Shown: positions 41,837 through 49,902 of the stretch, piece by piece
How the letters are laid out: each line of letters starts with the position of its first letter
Numbering within the stretch: position 1 is the first letter of the stretch
Source: JALOAP01 sp964632355
GTDB lineage: Bacteria > Chloroflexota > Dehalococcoidia > Tepidiformales > Tepidiformaceae
Direction of reading: 5' to 3'
Length of the DNA: 53,693 bases
Assembly (NCBI GenBank): GCA_964632355.1
Contig: CAZWBW010000006.1
Location: forward strand, 1 to 53,693
Translations under genes and position numbers: made by a program
Notes under the pieces: model-generated
What the model saw: the letters and a program-made list of their open reading frames with translations, nothing else
Told to the model about the DNA's origin: nothing
The model's database searches: none

Positions 41837-41850
41837 ACCCGTAATCGGGT
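41837..41850. promoter_or_regulatory. Inverted repeat ACCCG-TAAT-CGGGT upstream of secreted protein
   Basis: A perfect 5-bp palindrome with a TAAT centre lies 69 bases before the minus-strand start at 41768, next to AT-rich TAATATTTTACG. It may mark the promoter region. I see nothing else in 41851-42050. Confidence 0.3.
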
Positions 41851-42063
41851 CGTAAAATATTACCCATTCTGGCTGTTTTTAACCGCCGAACGAAGTTTTT
41901 CGGATGAATGCTCCAGGCGAGTTTCGAACCCGCGGCCGGAAAGCACGGTGGCGCCGGGATGTTGACGGCGCGTTCAGGGTGATGACAGAGATGGCAGAGC
42001 GCAACCCCAGCGGGTACGCTGGGAACAACGGTACGAGCACGTGAACGAAGTGAGGGACGACGG

Positions 42064-42657
42064 ATGGTGATGCAGTCGACCAAAGAGCTTCGCCCCGACG
42101 GGAAGGTTCGCCTGCCCCCCGGCCAGCACCTGACGACCGGGTGGCCCGTGTTGCACTACGGGAACATCCCGCGCATCGACCTTGAGACGTGGAAGTTCCA
42201 CGTCTGGGGGCTGGTCGAAGAAGAAAAGACATTCAACTGGGAAGAGTTCAACGCTCTCGGGCAGATCACGGATGTCAGCGACATCCACTGCGTGACGACC
42301 TGGAGCAAGTTCGACAACGAGTGGCAGGGGGTCCCGTTCACGGCGCTACTGGACGCGATCAAGCTGAAGCCGGAAGCGAAGTACGCGATGATCCACTGCT
42401 ATGGCGGCTACACCACCAACGTCCCGCTCGAAGATTTGAAGCGCGAGGGCGTGCTGTTCGCGCACAGCCACAATGGCCAGCCGCTCACGAAGGAGCACGG
42501 ATGGCCGATGCGGCTGGTGGTGCCGCACCTGTACTTCTGGAAGAGCGCGAAGTGGGTCGGCGGCATCCAGTTCCTGGACCGCAACCGCCCCGGCTTCTGG
42601 GAGACGTACGGCTATCACATCTACGGCGACCCCTGGAAGGAGGAGCGGTACTCGTAG
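42064..42657 (+). CDS. Molybdopterin-dependent oxidoreductase, sulfite oxidase-like
   Basis: This is a 197-residue single-domain protein of the sulfite oxidase/YedY (MsrP) molybdopterin-binding fold. The Mo-ligating Cys is at 76 in DVSDIHCVTTWSKFDNEWQGV, followed by YGGYTTNVPLEDL, GQPLTKEHGWPMRLVVPHLYFWKSAKWVGGIQF. No Tat signal is seen, so it may be cytoplasmic, unlike MsrP. The substrate is unknown. ATG 42064 has GAGGGA upstream. Confidence 0.88.
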   Translation: MVMQSTKELRPDGKVRLPPGQHLTTGWPVLHYGNIPRIDLETWKFHVWGLVEEEKTFNWEEFNALGQITDVSDIHCVTTWSKFDNEWQGVPFTALLDAIKLKPEAKYAMIHCYGGYTTNVPLEDLKREGVLFAHSHNGQPLTKEHGWPMRLVVPHLYFWKSAKWVGGIQFLDRNRPGFWETYGYHIYGDPWKEERYS

Positions 42658-42687
42658 GGTCGAAAACGCCAGGGCGATACACGGATG

Positions 42688-42714
42688 GGGCCGTCCACGG
42701 TGGGACGGCCCTTT
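42688..42714 (+). terminator. Terminator after molybdopterin oxidoreductase
   Basis: GGGCCGTCC and GGGACGGCCC form a GC-rich stem around ACGGT, followed by TTT. Confidence 0.75.
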
Positions 42715-42765
42715 CGTTCGACGCACGATGGCAAACAACGGAGCCGGCCACCTACACTGGGCGTG

Positions 42766-43713
42766 ATGGCGCCGAATCTCTCCGTCGACCTGGCCCCCGG
42801 TCACAAGACCGGACTCCTTCTTTCGAACCCGGTGATGACCGCATCGGGGACGTTCAGCTGGGGCTTCGAGTTCGCGAAGCAGTTCGATATCAACCGGCTG
42901 GGCGCTGTGGTTTCGAAGGGGGTGACGCCGCGGCCGCGAGCCGGCAACCCACAGCCACGCGTGGCGGAGACGCCGGCCGGCATGCTCAACTCGATCGGCC
43001 TGCAGAACGTGGGCCTCGACAAGGTCATCGATGAGTTCGCGCCGCAGTGGGCGAAGTGGGATGTGCCGGTCATCGTTAACATCGCTGCCGACACAATCGA
43101 GGAATTCGGCGAGATGGCGGCGGCGCTCGACGGCATCCCCGGCATCGCGGCGATCGAACTGAACATCAGCTGCCCGAACGTGGACATTGGCGGGATCGAG
43201 ATCGGGCAGGACCCCGAGGCTTCGGCTCGTGCGACTCGCGCGGCCGTTCGCAACACCGACCTGCCGGTCATCGTGAAGATCACGCCGAACGTGACCGACC
43301 CGGTGGAGCTTGCGCAGGCATGCGAAGCCGAGGGCGCAGCGGCGTTCTGCTGTATCAATACTGTGCTGGGGATGGCCATCGATCTGAAGGCGCGGCGCCC
43401 GGTTCTACCACGCGCGCGAGGGGGACTCAGCGGGCCTGCCATCAAGCCGATCGCGCTGCGCATCGTGTACGACGTCGCGCGGGCGGTGAAGGTGCCGGTC
43501 ATCGGCTGCGGTGGCATCCGCACGGGCGAGGACGCCGTGGAGTTCCTGATGGCGGGCGCTTCGGCGGTGCAGGTCGGCACCGCCACGTTTGCGAACCCGC
43601 GGGCGCCGCTGGATGTGCTCGAAGGAATGGAGGCGTGGCTCGACCGGGAGGGCGTGCGCGACGTGAACGAGATCATCGGGTGTGCGCTTCCCGAGTCGCT
43701 GGTTACCGCCTAA
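42766..43713 (+). CDS. pyrD: Dihydroorotate dehydrogenase, class 1
   Basis: PyrD oxidises dihydroorotate to orotate in pyrimidine synthesis. It is a soluble 315-residue FMN protein. The catalytic base is Cys136 in ELNISCPNVD, as in class 1B (class 2 has Ser). Other motifs are NPVMTASGTF, GLQNVG, the FMN/phosphate site PVIGCGGIRTGEDAVEFLMAGASAVQVGTA, and CINTVLGM. Class 1B normally needs PyrK, which is not adjacent here. ATG 42766 is seven bases after TACACT; no ribosome site is seen. Confidence 0.94.
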   Translation: MAPNLSVDLAPGHKTGLLLSNPVMTASGTFSWGFEFAKQFDINRLGAVVSKGVTPRPRAGNPQPRVAETPAGMLNSIGLQNVGLDKVIDEFAPQWAKWDVPVIVNIAADTIEEFGEMAAALDGIPGIAAIELNISCPNVDIGGIEIGQDPEASARATRAAVRNTDLPVIVKITPNVTDPVELAQACEAEGAAAFCCINTVLGMAIDLKARRPVLPRARGGLSGPAIKPIALRIVYDVARAVKVPVIGCGGIRTGEDAVEFLMAGASAVQVGTATFANPRAPLDVLEGMEAWLDREGVRDVNEIIGCALPESLVTA

Positions 43714-43753
43714 CCCGGGACTCAGCGGGCGCCACTTGATACGCTAAGGGCGT

Positions 43754-43831
43754 CGGGGTGTAGCTCAGCCTGGTTAGAGTGCGCGCTTTGGGAGCGTGAG
43801 GCCGGCAGTTCGAATCTGCCCACCCCGACCA
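43754..43831 (+). tRNA. tRNA-Pro (anticodon UGG)
   Basis: The acceptor stem CGGGGTG pairs perfectly with CACCCCG, followed by discriminator A and encoded CCA (43829-43831). The anticodon loop TTTGGGA gives TGG. The T arm is GGCAG-TTCGAAT-CTGCC. A T run (ATTTTTCTT) directly after it can end transcription. Confidence 0.95.
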
Positions 43832-43974
43832 TTTTTCTTGGACGCTTTCCTCCTTCTCCTGTAGCCACTCCCCTTTCACTCACTGGCACACCACTCCGCG
43901 TCTTCTTGTGTCCGCGACGGGGGCTGTCGCAAACCACGGGTACAACTCGCCTATCTGACAAGCGAGGAACCCCC

Positions 43975-44763
43975 ATGCGTTTCTTTATCCACCTGGGAAC
44001 AGTCGGACTGGCGCTGGCGCTTGTGGCGTGCAGTTCGAGCGAGAAAGCGTCGATCGACGGGGAGACGGAAACCACGTCACCCAAAGAAGCCACGACCGAA
44101 ACAGCTGCAGAATCGTCACCCACGAACACCCCGACTCCGAAGCCTACTGCGACGCCAACTCCTGCACCGAAGGAGGTTGTGAAGCTCGACGAGGGGTTCG
44201 TTGCACGGCAGAACTCGTACAACAACGAATACACGCACCACTGGTACGTCATCCTGGAGAATCCCTCGGAGAGGGCGGCTGAACGCGTGCGCGTACGAGC
44301 CCTCTTCTACGACGCTGATGGCGTGCTCCTGGGAACCGACGATATGTACGCCCATCTCTGGGCGAAGCAGCGAACCGCTGTAACCGGTCTTGGCGCCTGG
44401 TTGGCCTCACCGGCCGAGCGCATGGAGGTGCGAATCGACGGCACCCCACGGTGGGTCGACGTGCAAACCGAGGAGTTCCCCACCGTGAGCGACGTGGAGA
44501 TCGTGCGCGAGCGATTCTCAGGGGCCCTTCGCGGCAGAATAACGAGTCCCTGGAACAAGGACGTCACAGACCTGCGGCTCGTTTGCATCCTGCGAGACAG
44601 CGAAGGGACGTTGCTCGAGGTCGAGACCTCCTTCCTTGAGCTGCTCCCCGCCGGGGCGACCGCCGTCGGCGACTGTTCGCTGTGGGACGACGAGGTCGTC
44701 AACGCGGCCGCGACCGGCGAGATGTACGTGAACTGGACGAGCATCACGTCGGTGCTCGAATAG
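43975..44763 (+). CDS. Lipoprotein, function unknown
   Basis: This is a 262-residue lipoprotein. The signal ends in LALALVACSSS with the lipid Cys at 19. A Thr/Ser/Pro-rich linker (about 20-75: TTSPKEATTETA, TPTPKPTATPTPAP) follows and then a folded domain. The domain contains two FxxxL-type beta repeats (HHWYVILENPSERAAERVRVRALFYDADG and GALRGRITSPWNKDVTDLRLVCILRD), which look like a duplicated FxLYD-type domain. GAGGA lies before ATG 43975. Divergent context suggests its own promoter. Confidence 0.75.
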   Translation: MRFFIHLGTVGLALALVACSSSEKASIDGETETTSPKEATTETAAESSPTNTPTPKPTATPTPAPKEVVKLDEGFVARQNSYNNEYTHHWYVILENPSERAAERVRVRALFYDADGVLLGTDDMYAHLWAKQRTAVTGLGAWLASPAERMEVRIDGTPRWVDVQTEEFPTVSDVEIVRERFSGALRGRITSPWNKDVTDLRLVCILRDSEGTLLEVETSFLELLPAGATAVGDCSLWDDEVVNAAATGEMYVNWTSITSVLE

Positions 44764-44777
44764 CCAAAAGACCGGCC

Positions 44778-44799
44778 CGGGGCGCGCCTTTGCGCCCCG
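44778..44799 (+). terminator. Hairpin after lipoprotein gene
   Basis: CGGGGCGC pairs with GCGCCCCG around a six-base loop, 14 bases after the stop. There is no U tract. Confidence 0.55.
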
Positions 44800-44816
44800 T
44801 GATCGGGTGCCATACC

Positions 44817-45302
44817 ATGGCTGGCGGTACGCCAAATGCCTGGCCCCCGGGATTCCGCATGAGTGACGAATACGGCGTCGACCTCGACGAAGTCCGCAAG
44901 GTGATCGAGGCGGCGGATGTGTTGGTTGTCCGCTTTCATCTCATCCCGAACCGCCTCCTCATCGACTTTCGCACGAAGCCCGGTGTGGGGCCGTTCATGG
45001 GCATCGTGCCGCGTGCGCAATCGGTGGAGGATCGCTTCCGGTCGATTAAGCGCTTGCGGCCAGAGTTCGGCTTCCCCGAGAAGGTGATGTCGTTTTCGTG
45101 GCCCCGGTCGGTGCCGGTGTTGCTCGCGAGCGGCATCTGGCAGGACATCGTGAGCCGCATGACGGCGGTGGGCGGCATCGAAGCGAACGAGCGCTGCGGC
45201 GAGGTGTTCGAACAACTGCAGCGAGAAGAGCACCGGGAGGTGCTGCACGCGATTCGCGGGGCCGACCACTACCAGACGCTCTGGGAACGGGAGCCAGCGT
45301 GA
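44817..45302 (+). CDS. Hypothetical protein, 161 residues
   Basis: No named family. The centre (VDLDEVRKVIEAADVLVVRFHLIPNRLLIDFRTKPGVGP) and PEKVMSFSWPRSVPVLLASGIWQDIV look like a conserved soluble domain, with no membrane or signal segment. Start unsure: ATG 44817 or 44859, neither with a ribosome site. The stop overlaps the threonine aldolase GTG by four bases (GTGA), so the two and the following lipoprotein form one translationally coupled run. Confidence 0.65.
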   Translation: MAGGTPNAWPPGFRMSDEYGVDLDEVRKVIEAADVLVVRFHLIPNRLLIDFRTKPGVGPFMGIVPRAQSVEDRFRSIKRLRPEFGFPEKVMSFSWPRSVPVLLASGIWQDIVSRMTAVGGIEANERCGEVFEQLQREEHREVLHAIRGADHYQTLWEREPA

Positions 45303-46336
45303 CCGGAGTCATCGACCTTCGCAGCGACACGGTCAGCAAGCCCTCGAAGGAGATGCGAGAGGCGATGGCCGCGGCGGAGGTGGGCGATGATGTGTTCGGC
45401 GACGACCCCACGGTAAACCGGCTCGAGGCCATGGCCGCCGAACGGCTTGGCAAGGAGGCGGCGGTCTATGTGCCGAGCGGCACGATGGCCAACCTCATCG
45501 GCTTACTCGTGAACACCCGGCCGGGCGACGAAGTAGTGCTCGGCGACCAAAGCCATATCTTCAACTACGAAGTCGCGGGGAGCGCCCGCATTGCGAATGT
45601 GCAGGTGCACCCGCTTCGCAACGGCGCCGACGGGACGCTGGACCCGGACGAGGTTCGCAGCGCGGTGCGGCCGCCGAACATCCACGCGCCGAAGACGTCG
45701 CTCTTGTGCATCGAGAACACGCACAACCGCTGCGGTGGCGCGGCGCTTCCCCTCGACGTCATGGACAGCCTGACCGCCGCCGCGAAAGAGACCGGGATGC
45801 GTGTTCACCTCGACGGCGCGCGCATCTTCAACGCTGAGGTGGCGCTCGGTGTGCCGGCCGCGCGGCTGGCACGGGGGGCCGACACCGTTTCGTTCTGCCT
45901 GTCGAAGGGGCTGGGGTGCCCGGTAGGTTCGCTGCTCTGCGGCGAGCGCGATGTGATTGCCGAGGCGCGGCGATTTCGCAAGATGCTGGGCGGGGGTATG
46001 CGGCAGGCTGGGATCCTCGCAGCAGCGGGCGTCTACGCGCTCGAGCACAACATCGAGCGGCTCGCCGAGGACCACGAAAACGCTCGCCGGCTTGCCGACG
46101 GCCTTCGCACGATGCCGGCGTTTCGCCCGAACAATCCCCAAACCAACATCGTGACAGTAGACATCGTGGAGGGCACGCTGGAAGAGTGGCTGAATGCCTT
46201 CCGCGAGGCGGGAGTGCTGGCAGTCGCCTTTGGCCCGCGGCGCATGCGCATGGTCACGCATATCAACATCACGAGCGCCGACATCGACGAGGCGCTTCAC
46301 CGCATTGAGCGGCTAGTGGGAGCAATCGCAGGTTGA
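45299..46336 (+). CDS. ltaE: Low-specificity L-threonine aldolase
   Basis: This PLP enzyme cleaves threonine/allothreonine to glycine and acetaldehyde. The protein has 345 residues, starting with the family motif VIDLRSDTVSKPS. It continues with GDDVFGDDPTVNRLE, VPSGTMANLIGL, IENTHNRCGGAALP, HLDGARIFNAE (Asp/Arg near PLP) and the Schiff-base Lys203 in SFCLSKGLGCPVGS. GTG 45299 overlaps the upstream stop; a longer frame upstream is in the preceding gene. Confidence 0.93.
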   Translation: MTGVIDLRSDTVSKPSKEMREAMAAAEVGDDVFGDDPTVNRLEAMAAERLGKEAAVYVPSGTMANLIGLLVNTRPGDEVVLGDQSHIFNYEVAGSARIANVQVHPLRNGADGTLDPDEVRSAVRPPNIHAPKTSLLCIENTHNRCGGAALPLDVMDSLTAAAKETGMRVHLDGARIFNAEVALGVPAARLARGADTVSFCLSKGLGCPVGSLLCGERDVIAEARRFRKMLGGGMRQAGILAAAGVYALEHNIERLAEDHENARRLADGLRTMPAFRPNNPQTNIVTVDIVEGTLEEWLNAFREAGVLAVAFGPRRMRMVTHINITSADIDEALHRIERLVGAIAG

Positions 46337-47112
46337 TCCGTCGTTTTCGCACCATCACATTCGGGGCCCTTGCGGCCACGACGCTCTTGATCGCTGCTGC
46401 CTGTGGCGGCTCAGAAAGTGTCGACGAAGCCGAGAAGCTCTTCGAGGCGCCACCCTGGCAGGGAGAGGAGTCGTACGTCTACCAGCTCAGCACCAGGGGT
46501 GAGGACAACGCCGGGACCTGTACGCTCGTGACCGAACCGGAGTTCGAGCCGGGCCGGACGAAGCTGAGCCGGCTCTGCGAGAACGGTCCGTACCGCGACG
46601 ATGGGGTGGCCATCGTCGAGTCGCAGACGCTGCAGCCGTTCTCTGCCGAGCGCGTGGTGTTCGACGGCGAGAAGAACCGGCGCACGATCTACACGAACAC
46701 CTACCGCGAGACGGACGTGCTCTTCGAGGCGGACGTCGACGGGAAGCTGAACGACACGACGCGCGACCTGCCGACGCCGACCGACAGGATGCCGGACCCG
46801 GGCTGGTACGAGGACGAATCGCTGCTCTGGCTGGCGCGGGGCATCCCCCTGCGCAAGGGGTTCGAGGGGACGTATGCGCACGTCATCAACGCCGGCCTGC
46901 CGCGCCTCCTCGAGGTGGATGTCGTGGTCGAAGGGCCGGAGAAGGTGGAGGCCGGGGACCAGGAGTACGAAGCCTGGCACGTCCAGTTCCGCCGGAGCGA
47001 CAACATCTACCGCGTTTGGGTCGAGACCGGCGGCGTACACCGGGTGGTGCGTGCGCAGATCGAGGACGTGGTGTACGAACTGATCCCCGAGGGGTCGGTG
47101 GCGCAACCCTGA
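46333..47112 (+). CDS. Lipoprotein, function unknown (TTG start)
   Basis: This is a 259-residue lipoprotein with signal FGALAATTLLIAAAC (lipid Cys at about 24) and a mature domain rich in beta strands and acidic residues. The start is TTG 46333, which overlaps the ltaE stop as TTGA, implying coupled translation. I recognise no family; the sequence has no repeats or metal motif. Confidence 0.72.
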   Translation: MIRRFRTITFGALAATTLLIAAACGGSESVDEAEKLFEAPPWQGEESYVYQLSTRGEDNAGTCTLVTEPEFEPGRTKLSRLCENGPYRDDGVAIVESQTLQPFSAERVVFDGEKNRRTIYTNTYRETDVLFEADVDGKLNDTTRDLPTPTDRMPDPGWYEDESLLWLARGIPLRKGFEGTYAHVINAGLPRLLEVDVVVEGPEKVEAGDQEYEAWHVQFRRSDNIYRVWVETGGVHRVVRAQIEDVVYELIPEGSVAQP

Positions 47113-47414
47113 GATCACCAGCAACAAACATTACTGGTTGAAATTCACCTTCGCGAAGCAAACCGGTGGTGAAGTGAACCTCTGAAGCTAGCCGGCCGCC
47201 CGATTCCGGGTGTTGGCAGTGGGATTGGCACTTGACAAATGTGATACCCTGTGCGGCCGCAGGAAGCTATCTGAAGCACAAAACGGCGATCGCCGAGGGG
47301 TGCGATAGAACTTCACACGCTTATGTCGGGGAAGCAGCCGGATCGCTTGACACCGGTGGACTGCCTCCCGAAGATGCTGCAACCTGCCCCGCAGGAACGG
47401 AGTGTCGGAGAGCC
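47113..47414 (+). other. Non-coding leader region of the OmpR-like regulator
   Basis: These 302 bases hold no gene that I accept. A consensus TTGACA lies at 47232-47237, but no good -10 follows at 16-18 bases. The frame is open from a TTG at 47232 into the regulator, yet the 61 residues encoded are not receiver-like. Confidence 0.5.
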
Positions 47415-48089
47415 ATGTCATTCGTGTTCGTGATTAGCCGCGAGCCGCGCATGCGTGCGACGGTGACGGAATACCTGCGCGATCGGGGCTATGACACCGG
47501 GACAGCCAGTAACTACGACGAGGCGATGGATGTGCTCGCGGAGTACCACCCGGACGGACTCGTGGTGGATGTCCAGGGGCTTCCCCGAGGTGAGGAAGGG
47601 GCGACGTTTTCACACTTCAACACCTGGATGGCGAACGCCTACCGGGTGAACCCTCCCGTCACGGTGTACCTGCTCCACAAGGGCGCACGGCGGCCCCATT
47701 TCAAGATCGAAGGAGCGGTCATCAAGAAGCCATTCCCGATAGAGGCGCTGGGCGAAGCGCTCAGGGAGCGGCTGGGCCACCCGCGTCGAGACGGGGCGGG
47801 GCCGGGGATTTCGCTGGACCTCACGACGAACACGCTTCGGAGCGTGAACGGCGAAACCCGGCTGACGCACATTGAAGCAACGCTGCTCGCCTACCTGATG
47901 GAGCACAAGGGAGAGATCCTGCATCCGCACGACCTCCTGACCGATGTGTGGCAATACCACGACACGGCGGGAGCGAGCACGCTGGTGCGGGCGCACATTA
48001 GCAACCTGCGGAAGAAGCTCCGCCAGGTGCAGGGCAACGCAGACCAGATCCAGACGATCCGGGGCAAGGGATACCGCTTTATCGCGTAA
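47415..48089 (+). CDS. OmpR-like winged-helix regulator with degenerate receiver
   Basis: This is a 224-residue protein. The N-terminal half (1-115) has the shape of a receiver domain with Asp52 (DGLVVDVQG) and Lys in IKKPF, but the acidic pair that binds Mg2+ is replaced (FVFVISREPR). The C-terminal Trans_reg_C winged helix is convincing (HIEATLLAYLMEHKGEILHPHDLLTDVW, STLVRAHISNLRKKLRQ, IRGKGYRFIA). Phosphorylation-independent control is therefore likely. No histidine kinase is adjacent. ATG 47415 has GGAG upstream. Confidence 0.82.
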   Translation: MSFVFVISREPRMRATVTEYLRDRGYDTGTASNYDEAMDVLAEYHPDGLVVDVQGLPRGEEGATFSHFNTWMANAYRVNPPVTVYLLHKGARRPHFKIEGAVIKKPFPIEALGEALRERLGHPRRDGAGPGISLDLTTNTLRSVNGETRLTHIEATLLAYLMEHKGEILHPHDLLTDVWQYHDTAGASTLVRAHISNLRKKLRQVQGNADQIQTIRGKGYRFIA

Positions 48090-48572
48090 GCGAGGCGTTG
48101 GATAGAGAACGAGAAGGCCGCCGGCAATACCGGCGGCCTGGTTGTTGCTGGGGCCTGGTGCGCGGCAGGCGGGGGCGAAAATCGGCCGCGAGCTGCCGGA
48201 CACCAGGTCCACCCACTGCACCTTCACGCGCATCCCGATCTTCACATCCTTCACCGGGTCTTCGACGCCGACGATGTTCGTGAGGATGCGGAAGCCTTCG
48301 TCGAGGTCGACGTAGGCGACGGCGTAGGGGCCGAGGTCTTTGAAGGCAGGATGCCGGTTCAGCCGCACGACGCTGTAGCTGTAGACAGTGCCCTCGCCCT
48401 TGGATTCGCGCCACTCGAGCTCGGTAGAGCCCGTGTACGGCGAATGCCGGCGCGGGAAGAAGATGACATCGCCCGTCTTGGGATCGACCTGGTACATGAG
48501 CTTGTGCTCGCGGGTCGCGTCCCAGAAGGGCTGCGTGTCGGGTTCTGGGAAACGTGGTTGTGGTCGAGCCAT
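47610..48572 (-). CDS. DUF35 OB-fold protein with antisense C-terminal tail
   Basis: The first about 135 residues (48168-48572) are a DUF35/OB-fold acyl-CoA-associated protein: EGTVYSYSVVRLNRHPAFKDLGPYAVAYVDLDEG, GMRVKVQWVDLVSG and the end RPIFAPA. The rubredoxin-like zinc-ribbon Cys residues of the family are absent. Where relatives stop, the frame continues without a stop through the terminator hairpin and 480 bases antisense to the regulator gene, to 47610. The tail is unlikely to be functional; a stop lost by mutation or error is likely. It starts two bases after the thiolase stop, as partner subunit. Confidence 0.7.
   Translation of the reverse strand: MARPQPRFPEPDTQPFWDATREHKLMYQVDPKTGDVIFFPRRHSPYTGSTELEWRESKGEGTVYSYSVVRLNRHPAFKDLGPYAVAYVDLDEGFRILTNIVGVEDPVKDVKIGMRVKVQWVDLVSGSSRPIFAPACRAPGPSNNQAAGIAGGLLVLYPTPRLRDKAVSLAPDRLDLVCVALHLAELLPQVANVRPHQRARSRRVVVLPHIGQEVVRMQDLSLVLHQVGEQRCFNVRQPGFAVHAPKRVRREVQRNPRPRPVSTRVAQPLPERFAQRLYREWLLDDRSFDLEMGPPCALVEQVHRDGRVHPVGVRHPGVEV
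48115..48139. terminator. Terminator after OmpR-like regulator
   Basis: AGGCCGCCGG and CCGGCGGCCT form a perfect 10-bp stem around CAATA, 25 bases after the regulator stop. It can act in both directions. Confidence 0.7.
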
Positions 48573-48574
48573 CG

Positions 48575-49768
48575 TTAGTCCTTCGCGAGGATGATGGTGC
48601 CACCGGTGTGGCTGGTAGCGAGCATGCCGCCATTCCCGTGCGCCACGGCGAGCTTCGCGCCCTCGCGCTGCGAGGTGGACTCGCCGCGGAGCTGGCGGGC
48701 CGCCTCGATGAGGAGGAAGATGCCGCGCATACCCGGGTGGTTCGAGCTGAGGCCACCGCCGTCGGTGTTGAGCGCGGGGCCGGTGGGGCTGTCGAAGCGG
48801 AGTCCATGCTGGGTGACGTAGTCCCCGCCTTCGCCCTTCTTGCAGAACCCGAGGTCTTCGAGCATGACCATGACCGTGATCGTGAACGAGTCGTAGATCA
48901 TGGCCACGTCGATCTCGTCGGGGCGGACACCCGCCTCGCCGAACGCGACGGGGGCGGACTGAGCGCCGGCGCTAATGGTGATGTCGCTGCCGTTCTCGGA
49001 GTACTTGGTGGCTTCGCCGGCACCAATGATCCAGACGGGCGGCTTCTTGCAGTCGCGGGCGACTTCGGGTGACGCGATGACCACGGCCCCGCCGCCATCG
49101 GAGACCATGCAGCAGTCGAGGAGGTGCAACGGATCGGCGATCATCCGCGAGTTCACGACGTCTTCGACGGTGATCTCGCGGATGTTTTCGAACAGCAGGT
49201 CCTTCATTGCCTGCACGGCCTGCGGGTTCCGCATGGCGTGAGCCCGGGTAGCGACGGCGATGCGGGCGAGCTGTTCGCTCGTCGTTCCGTACTGGTACAT
49301 GTGCCGGTGGGCGACCATCGCGTAGTTCGAAATGAGGGTCATGCCCCACGGCGCCTGCATGTTGTCGATTGGGCTTGGCGGGCCAACGCCACCAACACCG
49401 CCGGTACCAATCGCACGGGCGTCGCTGTGCGCGGTCGAACCGTACGTCAGGAGTGCGACTTTGCACTTGCCCGCGGCGATATCGCGCTTGGCATGGGCGG
49501 CGTGGAACTCGTAGGAGCTGCCCCCAACCGCGGTGGTGTCGATGACGTTCGGCTTGAAGCCCATGTACTCGGCGAGGCTGAGGCCCGCCATTCCGGGCCC
49601 ATCCTGCGCGTCGTAGAGTCCGTCGACATCCTTCCAGCTGAGACCGGCGTCTTCGAGCGCACGCGCGGCACATTCGGCCTTGATCTGAAGTGGCGTAACC
49701 CCCGGAGCTTTGCGCTTGGGGTATTCGTAGATGCCAACGATGGCGGCATCACGTTTCTGGGAAACCAT
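48575..49768 (-). CDS. Thiolase family protein (SCP-x/lipid-transfer type)
   Basis: This is a 397-residue thiolase of the non-classical type found with DUF35 partners. Conserved segments are AIVGIYEYP, DGLYDAQDGPG, VGGSSYEFHAAHAKRDIAAGKCKVAL (the position of the usual nucleophile is occupied by Ser-Ser-Tyr, not Cys), the DCCMVSDGGGAVVIAS loop, NTDGGGLSSNHPGMRG and the C-terminal AVAHGNGGM. Such proteins act in acyl-CoA or steroid side-chain metabolism as complexes with the OB protein. ATG 49768 follows GGGAG. Confidence 0.88.
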   Translation of the reverse strand: MVSQKRDAAIVGIYEYPKRKAPGVTPLQIKAECAARALEDAGLSWKDVDGLYDAQDGPGMAGLSLAEYMGFKPNVIDTTAVGGSSYEFHAAHAKRDIAAGKCKVALLTYGSTAHSDARAIGTGGVGGVGPPSPIDNMQAPWGMTLISNYAMVAHRHMYQYGTTSEQLARIAVATRAHAMRNPQAVQAMKDLLFENIREITVEDVVNSRMIADPLHLLDCCMVSDGGGAVVIASPEVARDCKKPPVWIIGAGEATKYSENGSDITISAGAQSAPVAFGEAGVRPDEIDVAMIYDSFTITVMVMLEDLGFCKKGEGGDYVTQHGLRFDSPTGPALNTDGGGLSSNHPGMRGIFLLIEAARQLRGESTSQREGAKLAVAHGNGGMLATSHTGGTIILAKD

Positions 49769-49866
49769 CCGATGTGAACTCCCTGGGCAGTAGATACTGC
49801 GCGGCTGGGTAGCGCCGCCCCGAACTCTACGGATGCTCGACACGCGCGTCAAAGGGTGGCGGAAAA

Positions 49867-49896
49867 TTGACTCGGGAACGAGCAAGACGCTAGCTT
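49867..49896 (+). promoter_or_regulatory. Promoter of leaderless comEC (TTGACT-N18-TAGCTT)
   Basis: TTGACT (49867-49872), an 18-base spacer and TAGCTT (49891-49896) are followed by CCCGCC and the GTG at 49903. This is the clearest case where a recognisable -35 accompanies the six-base -10-to-start gap. Confidence 0.6.
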
Positions 49897-49902
49897 CCCG
49901 CC

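Noticed and set aside
41900..41960. tRNA-like T-arm (GTTCGAAA on the minus strand)
   Set aside because: The would-be 3' acceptor CTGGAGC has no complementary 5' strand or anticodon arm at the right distance, so no cloverleaf forms.
47232..47414. N-terminal extension of the OmpR-like regulator from TTG 47232
   Set aside because: The added residues do not resemble any receiver part, while ATG 47415 has a ribosome site and a family-like beginning.
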